Assembly (NCBI RefSeq): GCF_020782235.1 | Contig: NZ_JAJGNO010000001.1 | Location: forward strand, 186,001-250,000 | Origin: Sphingobium naphthae | GTDB lineage: Bacteria; Pseudomonadota; Alphaproteobacteria; Sphingomonadales; Sphingomonadaceae | Direction: 5' to 3' | DNA length: 64,000 nt | Shown here: piece after piece, positions 52,615-62,427 of the stretch | Position numbering within the stretch: the first letter of the stretch is position 1 | Layout of the letters: each line of letters begins with the position of its first letter | Position numbers and translations under genes: made by a program | The notes under the pieces: generated by a model | Database searches by the model: none | What the model saw: only the letters and a program-made list of their open reading frames with translations | Told to the model about the DNA's origin: nothing

Positions 52615-53409
52615 TCATTTTTTGGGATCGCTCGGCCGATAGCCGAAAGCGTCCTGCGCCAGCTTCACGACAGCGGGATCAGCATCGGGGAAATCCAGCG
52701 GAACCAATGCCTCTAGTCGATCGGCGACATAGGTCAGCGCCGCGATACGCCCGGCCTTGCGATTGTTATTGTCGACGATGTGCCATGGCGCCTCTTTCCG
52801 GTCCGTTGCGCGGAACATGTCGTGCATGGCATCGAGATAGTCGGCCCGTCGCGCGCGGTTCCGATAGTCATCGGCCCCGGTCTTCCACCGCTTCCACGGC
52901 GTATCGAGGCGCTGCGCCAGTTGCTCATCCTGCGTGTCCTGGGTGATGTGGACGAACAGCTTGATGATATGGGTGCCCGCGTCGATCTGCTGCCGTTCGA
53001 AGGCGTTGATCTCGTCATAGGCGCGCGTCCAGTCGGCCTTTGAGCAGAAGCCCTCGACTCGCTCGACCAGCACCCGCCCATACCAGCTGCGATCGAAGAT
53101 CGCGATGTTGCGGCTGCCGGGCAGCTTGGTCCAGAAGCGCCAGAGATAATGATGGTCCCGCTCCTCTTCCGTCGGAGCGGAGATGGGGTGGACCTGATAA
53201 TAGCGCGGGTCCCAGTCGGCGGTCATCCGCTTGATGATGCCGCCCTTGCCCGCCGCGTCCCATCCTTCGAACAGGATGACGCTGCGATGATCATGGATGA
53301 TGTGGGCGACCTGGATCTTGGCAAGCCGTTCCTGCAGCGCAGCCAGGTCGGCGTCATAATCGCCCTTATACTTCTTGCCTTTTTCGTAGTCCGACAGGTC
53401 AATGGTCAT
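52615..53409 (-). CDS. Polyphosphate kinase 2 family protein
   Basis: A 264-residue PPK2 that moves phosphate between polyphosphate and nucleotides. Walker A is FEGWDAAGKGGIIKRM (about residues 48-63), Walker B-like FDRSWYGRVLVERVEGF (about 105-121) and the lid motif RNRARRADYLDAMHDMFRAT (spread). Its short one-domain form suggests class I or III; the direction and nucleotide choice need assay. It follows the secreted orphan on the same strand with about 26 bases between. Confidence 0.88.
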   Translation of the reverse strand: MTIDLSDYEKGKKYKGDYDADLAALQERLAKIQVAHIIHDHRSVILFEGWDAAGKGGIIKRMTADWDPRYYQVHPISAPTEEERDHHYLWRFWTKLPGSRNIAIFDRSWYGRVLVERVEGFCSKADWTRAYDEINAFERQQIDAGTHIIKLFVHITQDTQDEQLAQRLDTPWKRWKTGADDYRNRARRADYLDAMHDMFRATDRKEAPWHIVDNNNRKAGRIAALTYVADRLEALVPLDFPDADPAVVKLAQDAFGYRPSDPKK

Positions 53410-53435
53410 GGGCGTATCCTCTCACGCCGGTAGGA

Positions 53436-54254
53436 TCAGGTCACGACAATATATTCTTCGATCTTCACCGCTTCTACGTCGGCCGGTGTCGGCCCGTCTG
53501 CCGATGCGCGGTTTGTTACAGTGATCCAAAAACTGCCGACGTCGATCTTAAAACAATCCTGGCCAGCCAAGGCTGGACACGTCTCTACTTCATTGAGCTT
53601 GTCGAGGTCGTCCAGAATGGCCAGCGTCGCCTTGCAATCGAGCTTTTTCCCCGCAGGCCTATAGGTCTCGCAGGGCTGGACCAGTGCAGGCTTTGCCTGA
53701 ACTGCTGCGACCGCAACACGGAATGCTAGCCATGCCCGAACGGCTGTTTCAGGGTCAGGGGCGAAAAACCAGCCGCCACCGTCCTCATCGTCCTTCAAGG
53801 CACGGCACTCGCCCCGCCAGATCGACGGCAAGGGGTGACGATCTTCCCAATCGAGCAGACTGGCTGTTGGCGGCTTTACGAAACGATATTGTCGGCTTGC
53901 TTCTACGCCGAATGGCGCGACCGGCTCTCCCTCATAATTGTACGTGTCCGTGTCCACGGGAGCGTTGACCGGCCCGTAGTTAAGGATGAGCGTGTCGCGA
54001 GCGCAGAGGCCGGGCACCGACGTGCCGTTGCTCTTCGTGATAAACCACATCGACCGGACTTGCCGGACCATCCCCTTCGGAAAGCGACCAGATGGCATCA
54101 AGATTGATAAGAGGTCTTGCCGGGCTAGCCGATCGGCCGCGCGGGCTGAGAGAGCACGCCGCTCGTTCGAGTTCAGTTTGTCGGCCGCATGAACGGCGCT
54201 GCTTGTCAAAGCAACTCCAAGCAGCAGCCGAACAACGAAGAACCGACAGCCCAT
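53436..54254 (-). CDS. Secreted protein of unknown function, atypical codons
   Basis: A 272-residue protein with a signal peptide (FVVRLLLGVALTSSAVHA then ADKLN). The mature part has several cysteines (VPGLCARD, RGECRALK, VQPCETYR, LDCKAT, ETCPALAG, DCFKIDVG), which may form disulfides. The bases are less GC-rich than its neighbours, with many A/T-ending codons, which hints at transfer. No family is recognised. It sits between aspS and ppk2. Confidence 0.6.
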   Translation of the reverse strand: MGCRFFVVRLLLGVALTSSAVHAADKLNSNERRALSARAADRLARQDLLSILMPSGRFPKGMVRQVRSMWFITKSNGTSVPGLCARDTLILNYGPVNAPVDTDTYNYEGEPVAPFGVEASRQYRFVKPPTASLLDWEDRHPLPSIWRGECRALKDDEDGGGWFFAPDPETAVRAWLAFRVAVAAVQAKPALVQPCETYRPAGKKLDCKATLAILDDLDKLNEVETCPALAGQDCFKIDVGSFWITVTNRASADGPTPADVEAVKIEEYIVVT

Positions 54255-54302
54255 GCGTCCTCTCCCTTTTCTCGAAGGTAGAGCAGTAACGGGCGAAAGA
54301 AT

Positions 54303-56087
54303 CTATCCCTTCGCCTGCGGCTCCACCACGCGGACATGCAATTCGCGCAGCTGCTTGAACTCGGCGGGGCTCGGCGCGCCCATCAGCAGGTCCTCGGCGC
54401 GCTGGTTCATCGGGAACAGCGTGATTTCGCGCAGGTTCTGCGCGCCGCACAACAGCATCACGATGCGATCGACGCCGGCCGCCATGCCACCATGAGGCGG
54501 GGCGCCGTACTGGAACGCGCGATAGAGGCCGCCGAAACGTTCCTCCACATCCGCCTGGCTGAGCCCGACCAGCTCGAACGCCTTCACCATCGCTTCGGGC
54601 GACTGGTTGCGGATCGATCCCGACGCAATCTCATAGCCGTTGCAGACCATGTCATACTGATAGGCCTTGAGTGTCAGCGGGTCCTGCGTGTTGAGCGCAT
54701 CCAGCCCGCCCTGCGGCATGGAGAAGGGATTGTGCGCGAAATCGATCTTCTTCTCGTCCTCGTCATATTCGTAGAAGGGGAAGTCGACGATCCAGCAGAG
54801 TTCGAAGCGATCCTTGTCGATCAGGTTCAGTTGCTCGCCCACGCGAATGCGGGCGAGGCCGGCGAGCTTGGCGGCCTGGCTTTCCTTGCCGGCAGCGAAG
54901 AAGACGCCGTCATTGGGACCCAGGCCCAGCGCCGCGATCAGCTTCGCCGTCGCTTCCTCGCCATGATTCTTGGCGATCGGTCCGCCGGGCACGCCATCCT
55001 TGATGTTGATATAGCCAAGGCCCGAATAGCCCTCGCCCCGCGCCCACACATTCATGTCGTCGAAGAATTTGCGGCTGCCGGCGCCAGCGCCAGGGGCGGG
55101 GATGGCGCGAATGACGCTGCCGCTTTCCGCCAGGCTCGCGAAGATCCCGAACCCCGAGCCGACGAAATGATCGGTGACGTCCTGGATGATGATGGGATTG
55201 CGCAGGTCGGGCTTGTCGCTGCCATATTTCAGCATCGCTTCGGCATGCGGGATGCGCGGGAAGCTGCCGGCAGGCGTGACATGCTTGCCATCGGCGAAGG
55301 CTTCGAAGATCTGGGCGATCACCGGCTCCATCGTGTTCCAGACATCTTCCTGGGTGACGAAGCTCATTTCGAGGTCGAGCTGGTAGAATTCGCCGGGCAG
55401 GCGGTCGGCGCGCGGGTCTTCGTCGCGGAAGCAGGGTGCGATCTGGAAATAGCGATCGAAGCCGGCCACCATCAGCAGCTGCTTATATTGCTGCGGGGCC
55501 TGCGGCAGGGCGTAGAATTTGCCGGCGTGGATGCGCGAGGGCACCAGGAAGTCGCGCGCGCCTTCGGGGCTGGAGGCGGTCAGGATCGGCGTCGAATATT
55601 CGGTGAAGCCCGCATCCTCCATCCGGCGGCGCATGTCGCGGATGATCTGCGTGCGCTTGACGATATTGGCGTGCAGCGTCTCGCGCCGCAGGTCGAGGAA
55701 GCGATAGCGCAGGCGGATGTCTTCGGGATAGTCCTGCTCGCCCGCGACCGGCAGCGGCAGATCGGCGGCGGCGGAGAGGACCGCGGCGTCGAGCGCGCGG
55801 ATCTCGATCTCGCCCGTGGGCAGGTTCGGGTTCACCGCTTCCTTGGCGCGGGCGACGACCTTGCCGGTGATGGTCACGACGCTTTCGGCGCGCAGCCCCT
55901 CGATCACCTGAAAGACCGGACCGTCTACCTCGGTCACGATCTGCACCATGCCATAATGGTCGCGCAGATCGATGAAGACCAGATCGCCATGATCGCGCTT
56001 GCGATGCACCCAGCCCGACACGCGGACCTCATTGCCGGCATCGGCGATGGTCAGGGCGCCGCAGGTGTGGGTGCGATAGGCATGCAT
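54303..56087 (-). CDS. aspS: Aspartyl-tRNA synthetase
   Basis: Class II synthetase of 594 residues that charges tRNA-Asp. It has an N-terminal OB fold ([20 protein letters not shown]), the class II core (motif 2 in [20 protein letters not shown]) and the bacterial GAD insertion in the middle. Motif 3 is [15 protein letters not shown] near the end. The start at 56087 is the usual [11 protein letters not shown] much longer open frame upstream is a shadow of rnd. Confidence 0.97.
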   Translation of the reverse strand: MHAYRTHTCGALTIADAGNEVRVSGWVHRKRDHGDLVFIDLRDHYGMVQIVTEVDGPVFQVIEGLRAESVVTITGKVVARAKEAVNPNLPTGEIEIRALDAAVLSAAADLPLPVAGEQDYPEDIRLRYRFLDLRRETLHANIVKRTQIIRDMRRRMEDAGFTEYSTPILTASSPEGARDFLVPSRIHAGKFYALPQAPQQYKQLLMVAGFDRYFQIAPCFRDEDPRADRLPGEFYQLDLEMSFVTQEDVWNTMEPVIAQIFEAFADGKHVTPAGSFPRIPHAEAMLKYGSDKPDLRNPIIIQDVTDHFVGSGFGIFASLAESGSVIRAIPAPGAGAGSRKFFDDMNVWARGEGYSGLGYINIKDGVPGGPIAKNHGEEATAKLIAALGLGPNDGVFFAAGKESQAAKLAGLARIRVGEQLNLIDKDRFELCWIVDFPFYEYDEDEKKIDFAHNPFSMPQGGLDALNTQDPLTLKAYQYDMVCNGYEIASGSIRNQSPEAMVKAFELVGLSQADVEERFGGLYRAFQYGAPPHGGMAAGVDRIVMLLCGAQNLREITLFPMNQRAEDLLMGAPSPAEFKQLRELHVRVVEPQAKG

Positions 56088-56216
56088 GGCGTTTTGATCT
56101 TTCAGAATCGTTTTACGGAAATGACAAATTGTTGCGGCCCGGCTATGGGCTTGCCTTGTCGACCTTTCGACCAGCCCGCCGGACGCGGGCCAGCCCATAA
56201 TAAGATCGAAGACCAT

Positions 56217-57383
56217 ATGCAAATTCATCCGCTGATTACCGACAGCAAGACCCTCGCCGATTTCTGCGCCCGCATCGCGAAATCCCCCTATGTCGCCGTC
56301 GACACCGAATTCATGCGGGAAAACAGCTACTGGCCCGATCTCTGCCTTGTGCAGGTCGCCGACTCCCATGAGGCGGCGGCGATCGATCCCAAGGCGCCCG
56401 GCATCGACCTCACCCCCCTGCTCGACCTGCTGGTCGATAATGAGGATGTGCTGAAGGTCTTCCACGCAGGCGGCCAGGATATCGAGATCGTCCATAATCT
56501 GACCGGCAAGACGCCGCATCCGATGTTCGACACGCAGATCGCGGCCATGGCGCTGGGGCTGGGCGAGCAGATCGGCTATGGCAATCTGGTCGACGCATGG
56601 CTTGGCGTGCAGCTGGACAAGGGCGCGCGCTTCACCGACTGGGCGCGCCGCCCGCTGGACAAGCGCCAGATCGACTATGCGATCGGCGACGTCACGTACC
56701 TGATCCAGATCTTCCCCAAGATGCTGGAGGAGTTGAAGAAGACCGGGCGCGGCGACTGGCTGGACCAGGAGATGGAGCGGATCAGCGATCCGAGCAATTA
56801 TGAGAATGATCCGGCCGACGCATGGAAGCGCGTGCGCATCGCCAGCCGCAAGGCCGACGTATTGGGCCGGCTGAAGGCGCTGGCCGCCTGGCGCGAAATG
56901 GAGGCGCAGGACAAGAACCTGCCGCGCGGCCGCATCGTCAAGGACGAGACGCTGGCCGACATCGCCAGCCACCCGCCGCGCGGGCAGGATGATCTGGGCA
57001 AGGTGCGCGGCCTGTCCGCCACCTGGAAGACCAACGACATCGGCGCGCGGCTGATGAGCGCGATCAAGTCGGCGCAGCCGCTCGACCGGGACGAGATGCC
57101 CGAACGCGACCCCAAGCGGCCGGGCCTGGGCAAGGATGGCGCGCTGGTCGCCGACCTGCTGAAGCTGCTGCTCAAGATCCGCTCCCGCGACATTGATGTC
57201 GCGGCGCGGCTGATCGCGCGCAGCGATGATATCGACGCCTTGGCGGCCGGGGTGCGCGACGGACTGTCGATCCTGGAAGGGTGGCGCTATGAACAATTTG
57301 GCCGCGACGCGGTTGACCTGGTCGAAGGACGGCTCGCCTTCGCGGTCAAGGGCGGCCGGCTGAAGATGACGCGGACCGAGTAG
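56217..57383 (+). CDS. rnd: Ribonuclease D
   Basis: A 3'-5' exoribonuclease for tRNA maturation, 388 residues. DEDD acidic motifs are in [10 protein letters not shown] (about residues 26-35), [13 protein letters not shown] and [11 protein letters not shown] (about 155-165). Helicase-like HRDC domain follows from about 210 ([20 protein letters not shown]). It diverges from aspS, with about 130 bases between the starts. Confidence 0.95.
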   Translation: MQIHPLITDSKTLADFCARIAKSPYVAVDTEFMRENSYWPDLCLVQVADSHEAAAIDPKAPGIDLTPLLDLLVDNEDVLKVFHAGGQDIEIVHNLTGKTPHPMFDTQIAAMALGLGEQIGYGNLVDAWLGVQLDKGARFTDWARRPLDKRQIDYAIGDVTYLIQIFPKMLEELKKTGRGDWLDQEMERISDPSNYENDPADAWKRVRIASRKADVLGRLKALAAWREMEAQDKNLPRGRIVKDETLADIASHPPRGQDDLGKVRGLSATWKTNDIGARLMSAIKSAQPLDRDEMPERDPKRPGLGKDGALVADLLKLLLKIRSRDIDVAARLIARSDDIDALAAGVRDGLSILEGWRYEQFGRDAVDLVEGRLAFAVKGGRLKMTRTE

Positions 57384-57394
57384 GAGAGACGGCG

Positions 57395-57694
57395 ATGCGC
57401 GTGGCACTGACGGGATGGATGGCGCTCGCCCTGGCGGGTTGCGCCGGGGCGAACGGACCGGGCCCTCAAATGCCGCCCACCGCCGCCCAGGGACCGTGCC
57501 GTCATGACGGCCTGGATCGGTTCGTCGGCCAGAAAGCGAGCGCCGATATCGGCGCGCAGCTGCTCGCCGCGTCGGGCGCCAAGACGCTGCGCTGGGGCGG
57601 CCCGGGCATGGCGATGACCATGGATTTCCGCGCGGATCGGCTGACGGTCAGCTATGACGAGGCGATGACGATCACATCGGCGCGCTGCGGGTAA
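57395..57694 (+). CDS. I78-type peptidase inhibitor lipoprotein
   Basis: A 99-residue lipoprotein with lipobox LALAGC (Cys16). The mature part fits the I78 family of small protease inhibitors: a Cys near [19 protein letters not shown], then [20 protein letters not shown], the core [16 protein letters not shown], and a final ITSARCG. It could protect the periplasm from a protease. It follows rnd by 11 bases and is likely cotranscribed. Confidence 0.72.
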   Translation: MRVALTGWMALALAGCAGANGPGPQMPPTAAQGPCRHDGLDRFVGQKASADIGAQLLAASGAKTLRWGGPGMAMTMDFRADRLTVSYDEAMTITSARCG

Positions 57695-57734
57695 GGCGCT
57701 TCCCCATCCCGCCATCACCGTCGAGCCTTGCCGC

Positions 57735-58124
57735 ATGAGCGCCGCCGCCGACCTCGCCATTCGCATGGCCCGCGCCGCCTTCAATCGGGCGCTCGCCGAT
57801 GCCGACCTGAAGGCGATCGAGCCGTTGCTGGCGCGCGACGCGATCCTCGTCACCGGGTCGGACAGTGCCGTTCTGGCCGGTCGGCGCGCCCAGCTTGCCG
57901 CGTGGAAACGGGAATTCGCTTCCGCCGACCGCCTGATCTACATCCGAACGCCCGATCGCATCACCCCTTCGCCGGTCGAGCCGATCGCGATGGAGGAGGG
58001 CGCATGGGAAGGCGCCGCCGCCGATAGCGGCCGCACCCTCGCCTCCGGCCGCTATTGCGCCAAATGGCGCGAGGTTGCAGGCAGCTGGGTGATCGAAGCG
58101 GAAATCTTCGTCACGCTTGGCTGA
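57735..58124 (+). CDS. NTF2-like (SnoaL/DUF4440) protein
   Basis: A 129-residue single domain. MARAAFNRALADADLKAIEP and LLARDAILVTGSD match the opening of DUF4440-type NTF2-like proteins, and the end GRYCAKWREVAGSWVIEAEI is the characteristic last strand. The fold is likely; ligand or activity is unknown. The gene lies 40 bases after the inhibitor gene on the same strand and may be cotranscribed with it. Confidence 0.72.
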   Translation: MSAAADLAIRMARAAFNRALADADLKAIEPLLARDAILVTGSDSAVLAGRRAQLAAWKREFASADRLIYIRTPDRITPSPVEPIAMEEGAWEGAAADSGRTLASGRYCAKWREVAGSWVIEAEIFVTLG

Positions 58125-58136
58125 ACCGACCCGTCT

Positions 58137-58838
58137 TTAGAGTTCCAGACCGATCAGCGTGCCGCTGCCGATCCGGTCGACATGGCGCTTGCCATCGATC
58201 TGCAGCCAGTCGGGGGTCACCTCCAGCCGGCGCCCGCGAATGGTCGTGCGCAGATGCTCCACCGCTATGCGATTGCGCGCGACGATCCGCAGCACGCACA
58301 GGCCATCGCCCCGCGCCGCCATCATCGAATAGCGATCGCCGCGGAGCAGGAAATGCCAACTGCCGTCGGTGGGTTTCCATTCATTGCCGTCGATCACCTG
58401 CATCGCTTCGCCATCGGGCGCGCCCAGACGCACGCTGATCCGGGTCGCGCCATTGGTCCGGCGGGGCGGCGCGAACATCAAAATCGGTTCGCCGTCCAGC
58501 GTGATCGGGATCGGCGTATCGCGCAGCATCCGCGATCCACCGACGATCAGCTGCGGCAGTTCCGCCGAAAAGGGCAAGCGATCGCGCGCGAAATGGCGTT
58601 GGCGCACGACGGGGTTGGCGTGGAAACTGTGCACCTGCGTCGCGGTCAGCCGGCCTTCCTCCACCAGCCCGTGGCAGGTCGGGCAGAGGATCGTCGCGCC
58701 GGGCCCGTCGGGCAGCCCCAAATAGCGATAGATGGTGACGCCGCAGCGCACGCAGGCGAAGCCGCAAGCCTGGCGAATTTCCGCGCGCTGCTCCGCCGTC
58801 AGATCCGGCAAGGACGGCATCACTCGCAAACCCACCAT
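58137..58838 (-). CDS. HNH-fold protein with lost catalytic residues
   Basis: A 233-residue protein. Near residue 24 it has CGFACVRCGVTIYRYLGLPD, then ILCPTCHGLVEEGRLTA, the paired zinc-binding CxxC motifs of HNH-type families. In active homologues an EH or YEH follows the first pair; here that position reads YRYLG, so the catalytic histidine looks lost. A C-terminal region of about 130 residues is beta-rich and not recognised. AAAGGGG seven bases before the ATG at 58838 supports this start. Likely a binding or structural protein; that is inference. Confidence 0.62.
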   Translation of the reverse strand: MVGLRVMPSLPDLTAEQRAEIRQACGFACVRCGVTIYRYLGLPDGPGATILCPTCHGLVEEGRLTATQVHSFHANPVVRQRHFARDRLPFSAELPQLIVGGSRMLRDTPIPITLDGEPILMFAPPRRTNGATRISVRLGAPDGEAMQVIDGNEWKPTDGSWHFLLRGDRYSMMAARGDGLCVLRIVARNRIAVEHLRTTIRGRRLEVTPDWLQIDGKRHVDRIGSGTLIGLEL

Positions 58839-58981
58839 GGCGACACCCCTTTGCAGCCCGTCCGCCCGGTGCGAACAGGTGATCCTGACATGGCGTCCTC
58901 ACGGTCGGGGCTCTGGCGGCCTCCATGATCCTGCTATCGTTGAAATAAATGCGCCCAAGTCAAGGGGCTGCACGAAATAGT

Positions 58982-59368
58982 CTATCGCTGCGGCAGCAGA
59001 TCCACGTTACGCGCCGCCGCAATGGCGCGAATGCGATCGGGCCGCGGCATGTTCTTGATCGCGATTTCGGCATAGTCGCCCGCGCTGAACAGTTCGACAT
59101 GGCCGACGCCGAAAATACGCTGGCCCAGCGTCTGGGTGATGCGCACAGAGCGGATGCTCGACAGCGCGATTTCCGTCCGTTGCTTGGACAACAGCCCCTT
59201 TTCCATCAGAACTTCGCGGTCGGACAGAGCCAGCCGCTCGCCCTTGTGCAGCACCCACCATATCGCGATCGCGACAATGCCGACCACCGAAACGAGCAGC
59301 AGGATGAACAACAGGGGATGCGCCCGGAACATCGCGGGATGCTCGTCATACAGCCAGGTGTCGCTCAT
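58982..59368 (-). CDS. Membrane PH-domain (DUF304/YdbS-like) protein
   Basis: A 128-residue membrane protein with one N-terminal hydrophobic segment (HPLLFILLLVSVVGIVAIAI) and a bacterial PH domain (LALSDREVLMEKGLLSKQRT, then IALSSIRSVRITQTLGQRIF and GVGHVELFSAGDYAEIAIKN). Function unknown; such proteins bind membranes or partners. Confidence 0.85.
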   Translation of the reverse strand: MSDTWLYDEHPAMFRAHPLLFILLLVSVVGIVAIAIWWVLHKGERLALSDREVLMEKGLLSKQRTEIALSSIRSVRITQTLGQRIFGVGHVELFSAGDYAEIAIKNMPRPDRIRAIAAARNVDLLPQR

Positions 59369-59502
59369 GCCGCCTCCCGCGCGCTTCGCCTGTCTTTCAC
59401 CATGGCCGCGCCCCGTTCGTCAAGCGAGCGAGGCGTAGGCCGAGCCGCTCGTTTCTCTTTTATTCCAGCCGGCAAGCTGCGGTTCAGCCTCGCCATTACA
59501 TT

Positions 59503-59544
59503 TTGCGACAAATTTGTCGGGCAAATGCCAGAATCTTGCGACAA
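59503..59544. promoter_or_regulatory. Operator-like palindrome before the TonB receptor
   Basis: A perfect 14-base palindrome CGACAAATTTGTCG (59506-59519) is flanked by TTG on the left and GGCAAA on the right. The same half-site TTGCGACAA recurs as a direct copy at 59536-59544. These lie 52-93 bases before the GTG at 59596, a suitable place for a regulator of the receptor. No binding protein can be named. Confidence 0.6.
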
Positions 59545-59595
59545 GTGACGCCTAGATCGGCATCAGGCTTGTCATTTCCAAATCGGGGGTTTTTC

Positions 59596-62427
59596 GTGCG
59601 TCGATCCGCATTCATTTTTTTGCTGCCCCTGATGATGAGCGTCGCGCCCGGCGCGCTGATGGCGCAAGACGATCCTGTGTCGGGCGGGGCGCCGCAGGAG
59701 GCGGCCGACGAGGTCGACGAGATCATCGTCACCGGCCAGCCGGAACGCGGCGCGGTGATCGGTGAGATCGAGCCCGAACAGCAGCTCTCCCCCGCCGATG
59801 TGCGCGCGCTGGGCGTGACCTCGATCGCCGAGATCATCACCGAACTGGAGCCGCAGACCAACGGCACGCCGATCATCCTGCTCAACGGCAAGCGGATTTC
59901 CAGCTTCTCGGAAATCCGCGACATTCCGTCGGAAGCAGTGGCGCGGGTCGACATCCTGCCCGAGCAGGTCGCCCTGTCCTATGGCTATGCACCCACGCAG
60001 AAGGTGGTGAATATCGTCCTGCGCCAGCGTTTCCGGTCCGAAAAGGCGGAACTGGAACTGGGCACCACGACCGAAGGCGGACGGGACAATGCCGAGGTCG
60101 AGGCCGGCCTGCTGCGCATTCGTGGCGACGATCGTTTCTCGCTGGACCTGGAATATAGCCGCGCCGCGCGGCTGCTGGAAAGCGAGCGCGACATCGTCAC
60201 CAGCCCGTCCAGCCGCCCCTATGCGTTGGGCGGCAATATCGCCGCTGGCATGTCCGGCGCGGAAGTCGATCCGGCGCTGTCGACGCTGGCAGGCCAGACG
60301 GTCACCGTGGCCGCCGTGCCGGGAAGCGCGGCGAGCGGCGCGCCCAGCCTGGCGGACTTCGTCGCCGGCGCCAACGTCGCCGCAGTCACTGACCTGACCC
60401 CCTATCGCACATTGAGCCCGTCCACCGAGAATTTCTCCGCCAATGCGACGCTGGCGCGCGCGCTGGGCGGCGTGTCGGCGACGATCAACGGCCGGCTGGA
60501 ACTGTCGGAAAATGATTCGCTGCAGGGCCTGTCCACCGCCGCGCTTGGCCTGGCCGCCGGATCGCCTTTCTCGCCCTTCGCCCAGGATGTGACGCTTTAC
60601 CGCTATCTGGGGCAAGGCGGCGCGCTGGGGCAGCAGATCCGGGGCACCACGGGCCATGTCGGCGTCACGCTGAACGGCCAGATCGGGCGCAAGTGGCAAT
60701 GGTCCTTCACGGGCAATGGCGACCTGTCGATCACGCGCACGCGCACCGATCGCGGCATCGACACCGACGCCATCCAGGCCGCGCTGGATGCCGGCGATCC
60801 GTCGGTCAATCCCTATGGCGATTTTGCGCCCGGACTGCTCGCCACCCGCACCATCGACACCGCCCGCGCCAAGAGCCAGGCAGTGACCGCCGACCTGCTG
60901 GTGAGCGGCGCGCTGTTCCGCATGCCCGCGGGCGACGTCATGACCTCGATCCGCCTGGGAGCCTCGGCCAACGGCTTTGAAAGCCGGTCCGTGCGATCGG
61001 GCGTGGAGCGCAGCACCGACTATAGCCGAGAGATCGGCAGCGGGCAGGTCAGCCTGGATGTGCCGCTGACCAGCCGGTCCAAGGGCGTTCTGGGCGGCAT
61101 TGGCGACATCGGCGTCAATCTGAACATCGCCGCGCAGCAATTGTCGGACTTCGGCACGCTTTCGACGCTGGGCTACGGCCTGCGCTGGCAACCCATCCGT
61201 GCGGTCCAGATCCTCGCATCCGCCAATCAGGATCGCGCCGCCCCGACGGGCGCGCAGATCACCGATCCGCTGATTTCGACGCCCAACGTCTCGGTGTTCG
61301 ACTATGCGACCGGGCAGAGCGTGTTCGTGACGCAATTGTCCGGCGGCAATGCCGCATTGAGTGAGAGCGTGCGCGACCAGTTCCGCCTCAGCGCCCGGGT
61401 GAAGCCCTTCGAAAAGCCCAATCTGACGCTGACGGCGACCTATCTCAACAGCCGCACGACCAATCCCATCGCCGCCTTCCCGACCCCGACCCCCGATCTG
61501 GAAGCGGCCTTCCCGCAACGCTTTCTGCGCGATGCCGATGGCAATCTGATCCAGGTCGACGCGCGGCCGATCAATTTCCTGCGGTCGCAGAGCGAGCAAC
61601 TGCGCTGGGGCTTCGACCTGTCGATCGCGCTGAAATCCCACATCCAGAAGGTGATCGAGGCGTGGCGGGCGAGCGGCTCCCGGCCCGAAGACCGCCCGAA
61701 GGAACTGGACGACATGCGCGCCGCCTTCGGCCGCAATCGCGCCCAGGGCGAGCGACCTGCCGGCCAGGATGGCGCCCCGCCCGCCGGCGACGGCGGAGAG
61801 CGCGCGGGGAGCGGGCGCGACAATGCCGGTCCGGGCGATGGCGGCGAACGACCGCGCGGGCCGGGCGGCGGCGGCTTTGGGGGCGGCCGCGGGCGCGGCG
61901 ATGGCCAGGGCGGCGGGCGGCTGAGCTTCAGCCTCTACCACACCTGGCATCTGGAAGAGAGCATCCTGATCGCGCCGGGCGTGCCGGAATTGGACCTGCT
62001 GAACGGCGACGCCACCGGATCGTCGGGCGGCCAGCCCCGGCATGAAATCAAGGCGCGGGTCGGCTATTCCAACAACGGCCTTGGCGCGCGGCTGGGCGTC
62101 GACTGGGAAAGCGGCACGCATGTCGACGGTGCGCTGGACGGTAGTTCGCGCCTGGAGTTCGGCAGCCTCGCCACGGCCAATCTGCGCCTGTTCGCCAATC
62201 TGGGGCAAATGCCCAGCCTGGTGAAGAATGTTCCCTTCCTGCGCGGCGCGCGCGTGTCGCTGCGGGTCGACAATATCTTCAACCAGCGGCGCGAGGTGCG
62301 GGACGCGACCGGCATGACGCCGCTGCGCTACCAGCAGGATTATCTCGATCCGCTGGGCCGGACGATCTCGATCAGCTTCCGCAAGCTGTTCACGCCCAAT
62401 TTCGGCGGGGCGCGAGCGGGCCGCTAG
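59596..62427 (+). CDS. TonB-dependent receptor-like outer-membrane protein
   Basis: A 943-residue barrel protein for uptake of an unknown ligand. It starts with a signal peptide (SAFIFLLPLMMSVAPGALMA), then a plug domain (DEIIVTGQPERGAVIGEIEP; INGTPIILLNGKRISSFSEI within) and a barrel. The last strand reads TISISFRKLFTPNF near the end. An unusual Gly/Asp/Arg/Pro-rich stretch of about 75 residues (roughly 697-776, e.g. GGGGFGGGRGRGDGQGGG) sits in a late extracellular or periplasmic loop. GTG at 59596 is chosen because it begins the signal peptide; an ATG at 59503 would add 31 residues that fit poorly. Confidence 0.85.
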   Translation: MRRSAFIFLLPLMMSVAPGALMAQDDPVSGGAPQEAADEVDEIIVTGQPERGAVIGEIEPEQQLSPADVRALGVTSIAEIITELEPQTNGTPIILLNGKRISSFSEIRDIPSEAVARVDILPEQVALSYGYAPTQKVVNIVLRQRFRSEKAELELGTTTEGGRDNAEVEAGLLRIRGDDRFSLDLEYSRAARLLESERDIVTSPSSRPYALGGNIAAGMSGAEVDPALSTLAGQTVTVAAVPGSAASGAPSLADFVAGANVAAVTDLTPYRTLSPSTENFSANATLARALGGVSATINGRLELSENDSLQGLSTAALGLAAGSPFSPFAQDVTLYRYLGQGGALGQQIRGTTGHVGVTLNGQIGRKWQWSFTGNGDLSITRTRTDRGIDTDAIQAALDAGDPSVNPYGDFAPGLLATRTIDTARAKSQAVTADLLVSGALFRMPAGDVMTSIRLGASANGFESRSVRSGVERSTDYSREIGSGQVSLDVPLTSRSKGVLGGIGDIGVNLNIAAQQLSDFGTLSTLGYGLRWQPIRAVQILASANQDRAAPTGAQITDPLISTPNVSVFDYATGQSVFVTQLSGGNAALSESVRDQFRLSARVKPFEKPNLTLTATYLNSRTTNPIAAFPTPTPDLEAAFPQRFLRDADGNLIQVDARPINFLRSQSEQLRWGFDLSIALKSHIQKVIEAWRASGSRPEDRPKELDDMRAAFGRNRAQGERPAGQDGAPPAGDGGERAGSGRDNAGPGDGGERPRGPGGGGFGGGRGRGDGQGGGRLSFSLYHTWHLEESILIAPGVPELDLLNGDATGSSGGQPRHEIKARVGYSNNGLGARLGVDWESGTHVDGALDGSSRLEFGSLATANLRLFANLGQMPSLVKNVPFLRGARVSLRVDNIFNQRREVRDATGMTPLRYQQDYLDPLGRTISISFRKLFTPNFGGARAGR

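Noticed and set aside
54336..56216. Long plus-strand frame opposite aspS joined to rnd
   Set aside because: The part before 56217 is antisense to aspS; RNase D homology starts only at [10 protein letters not shown].
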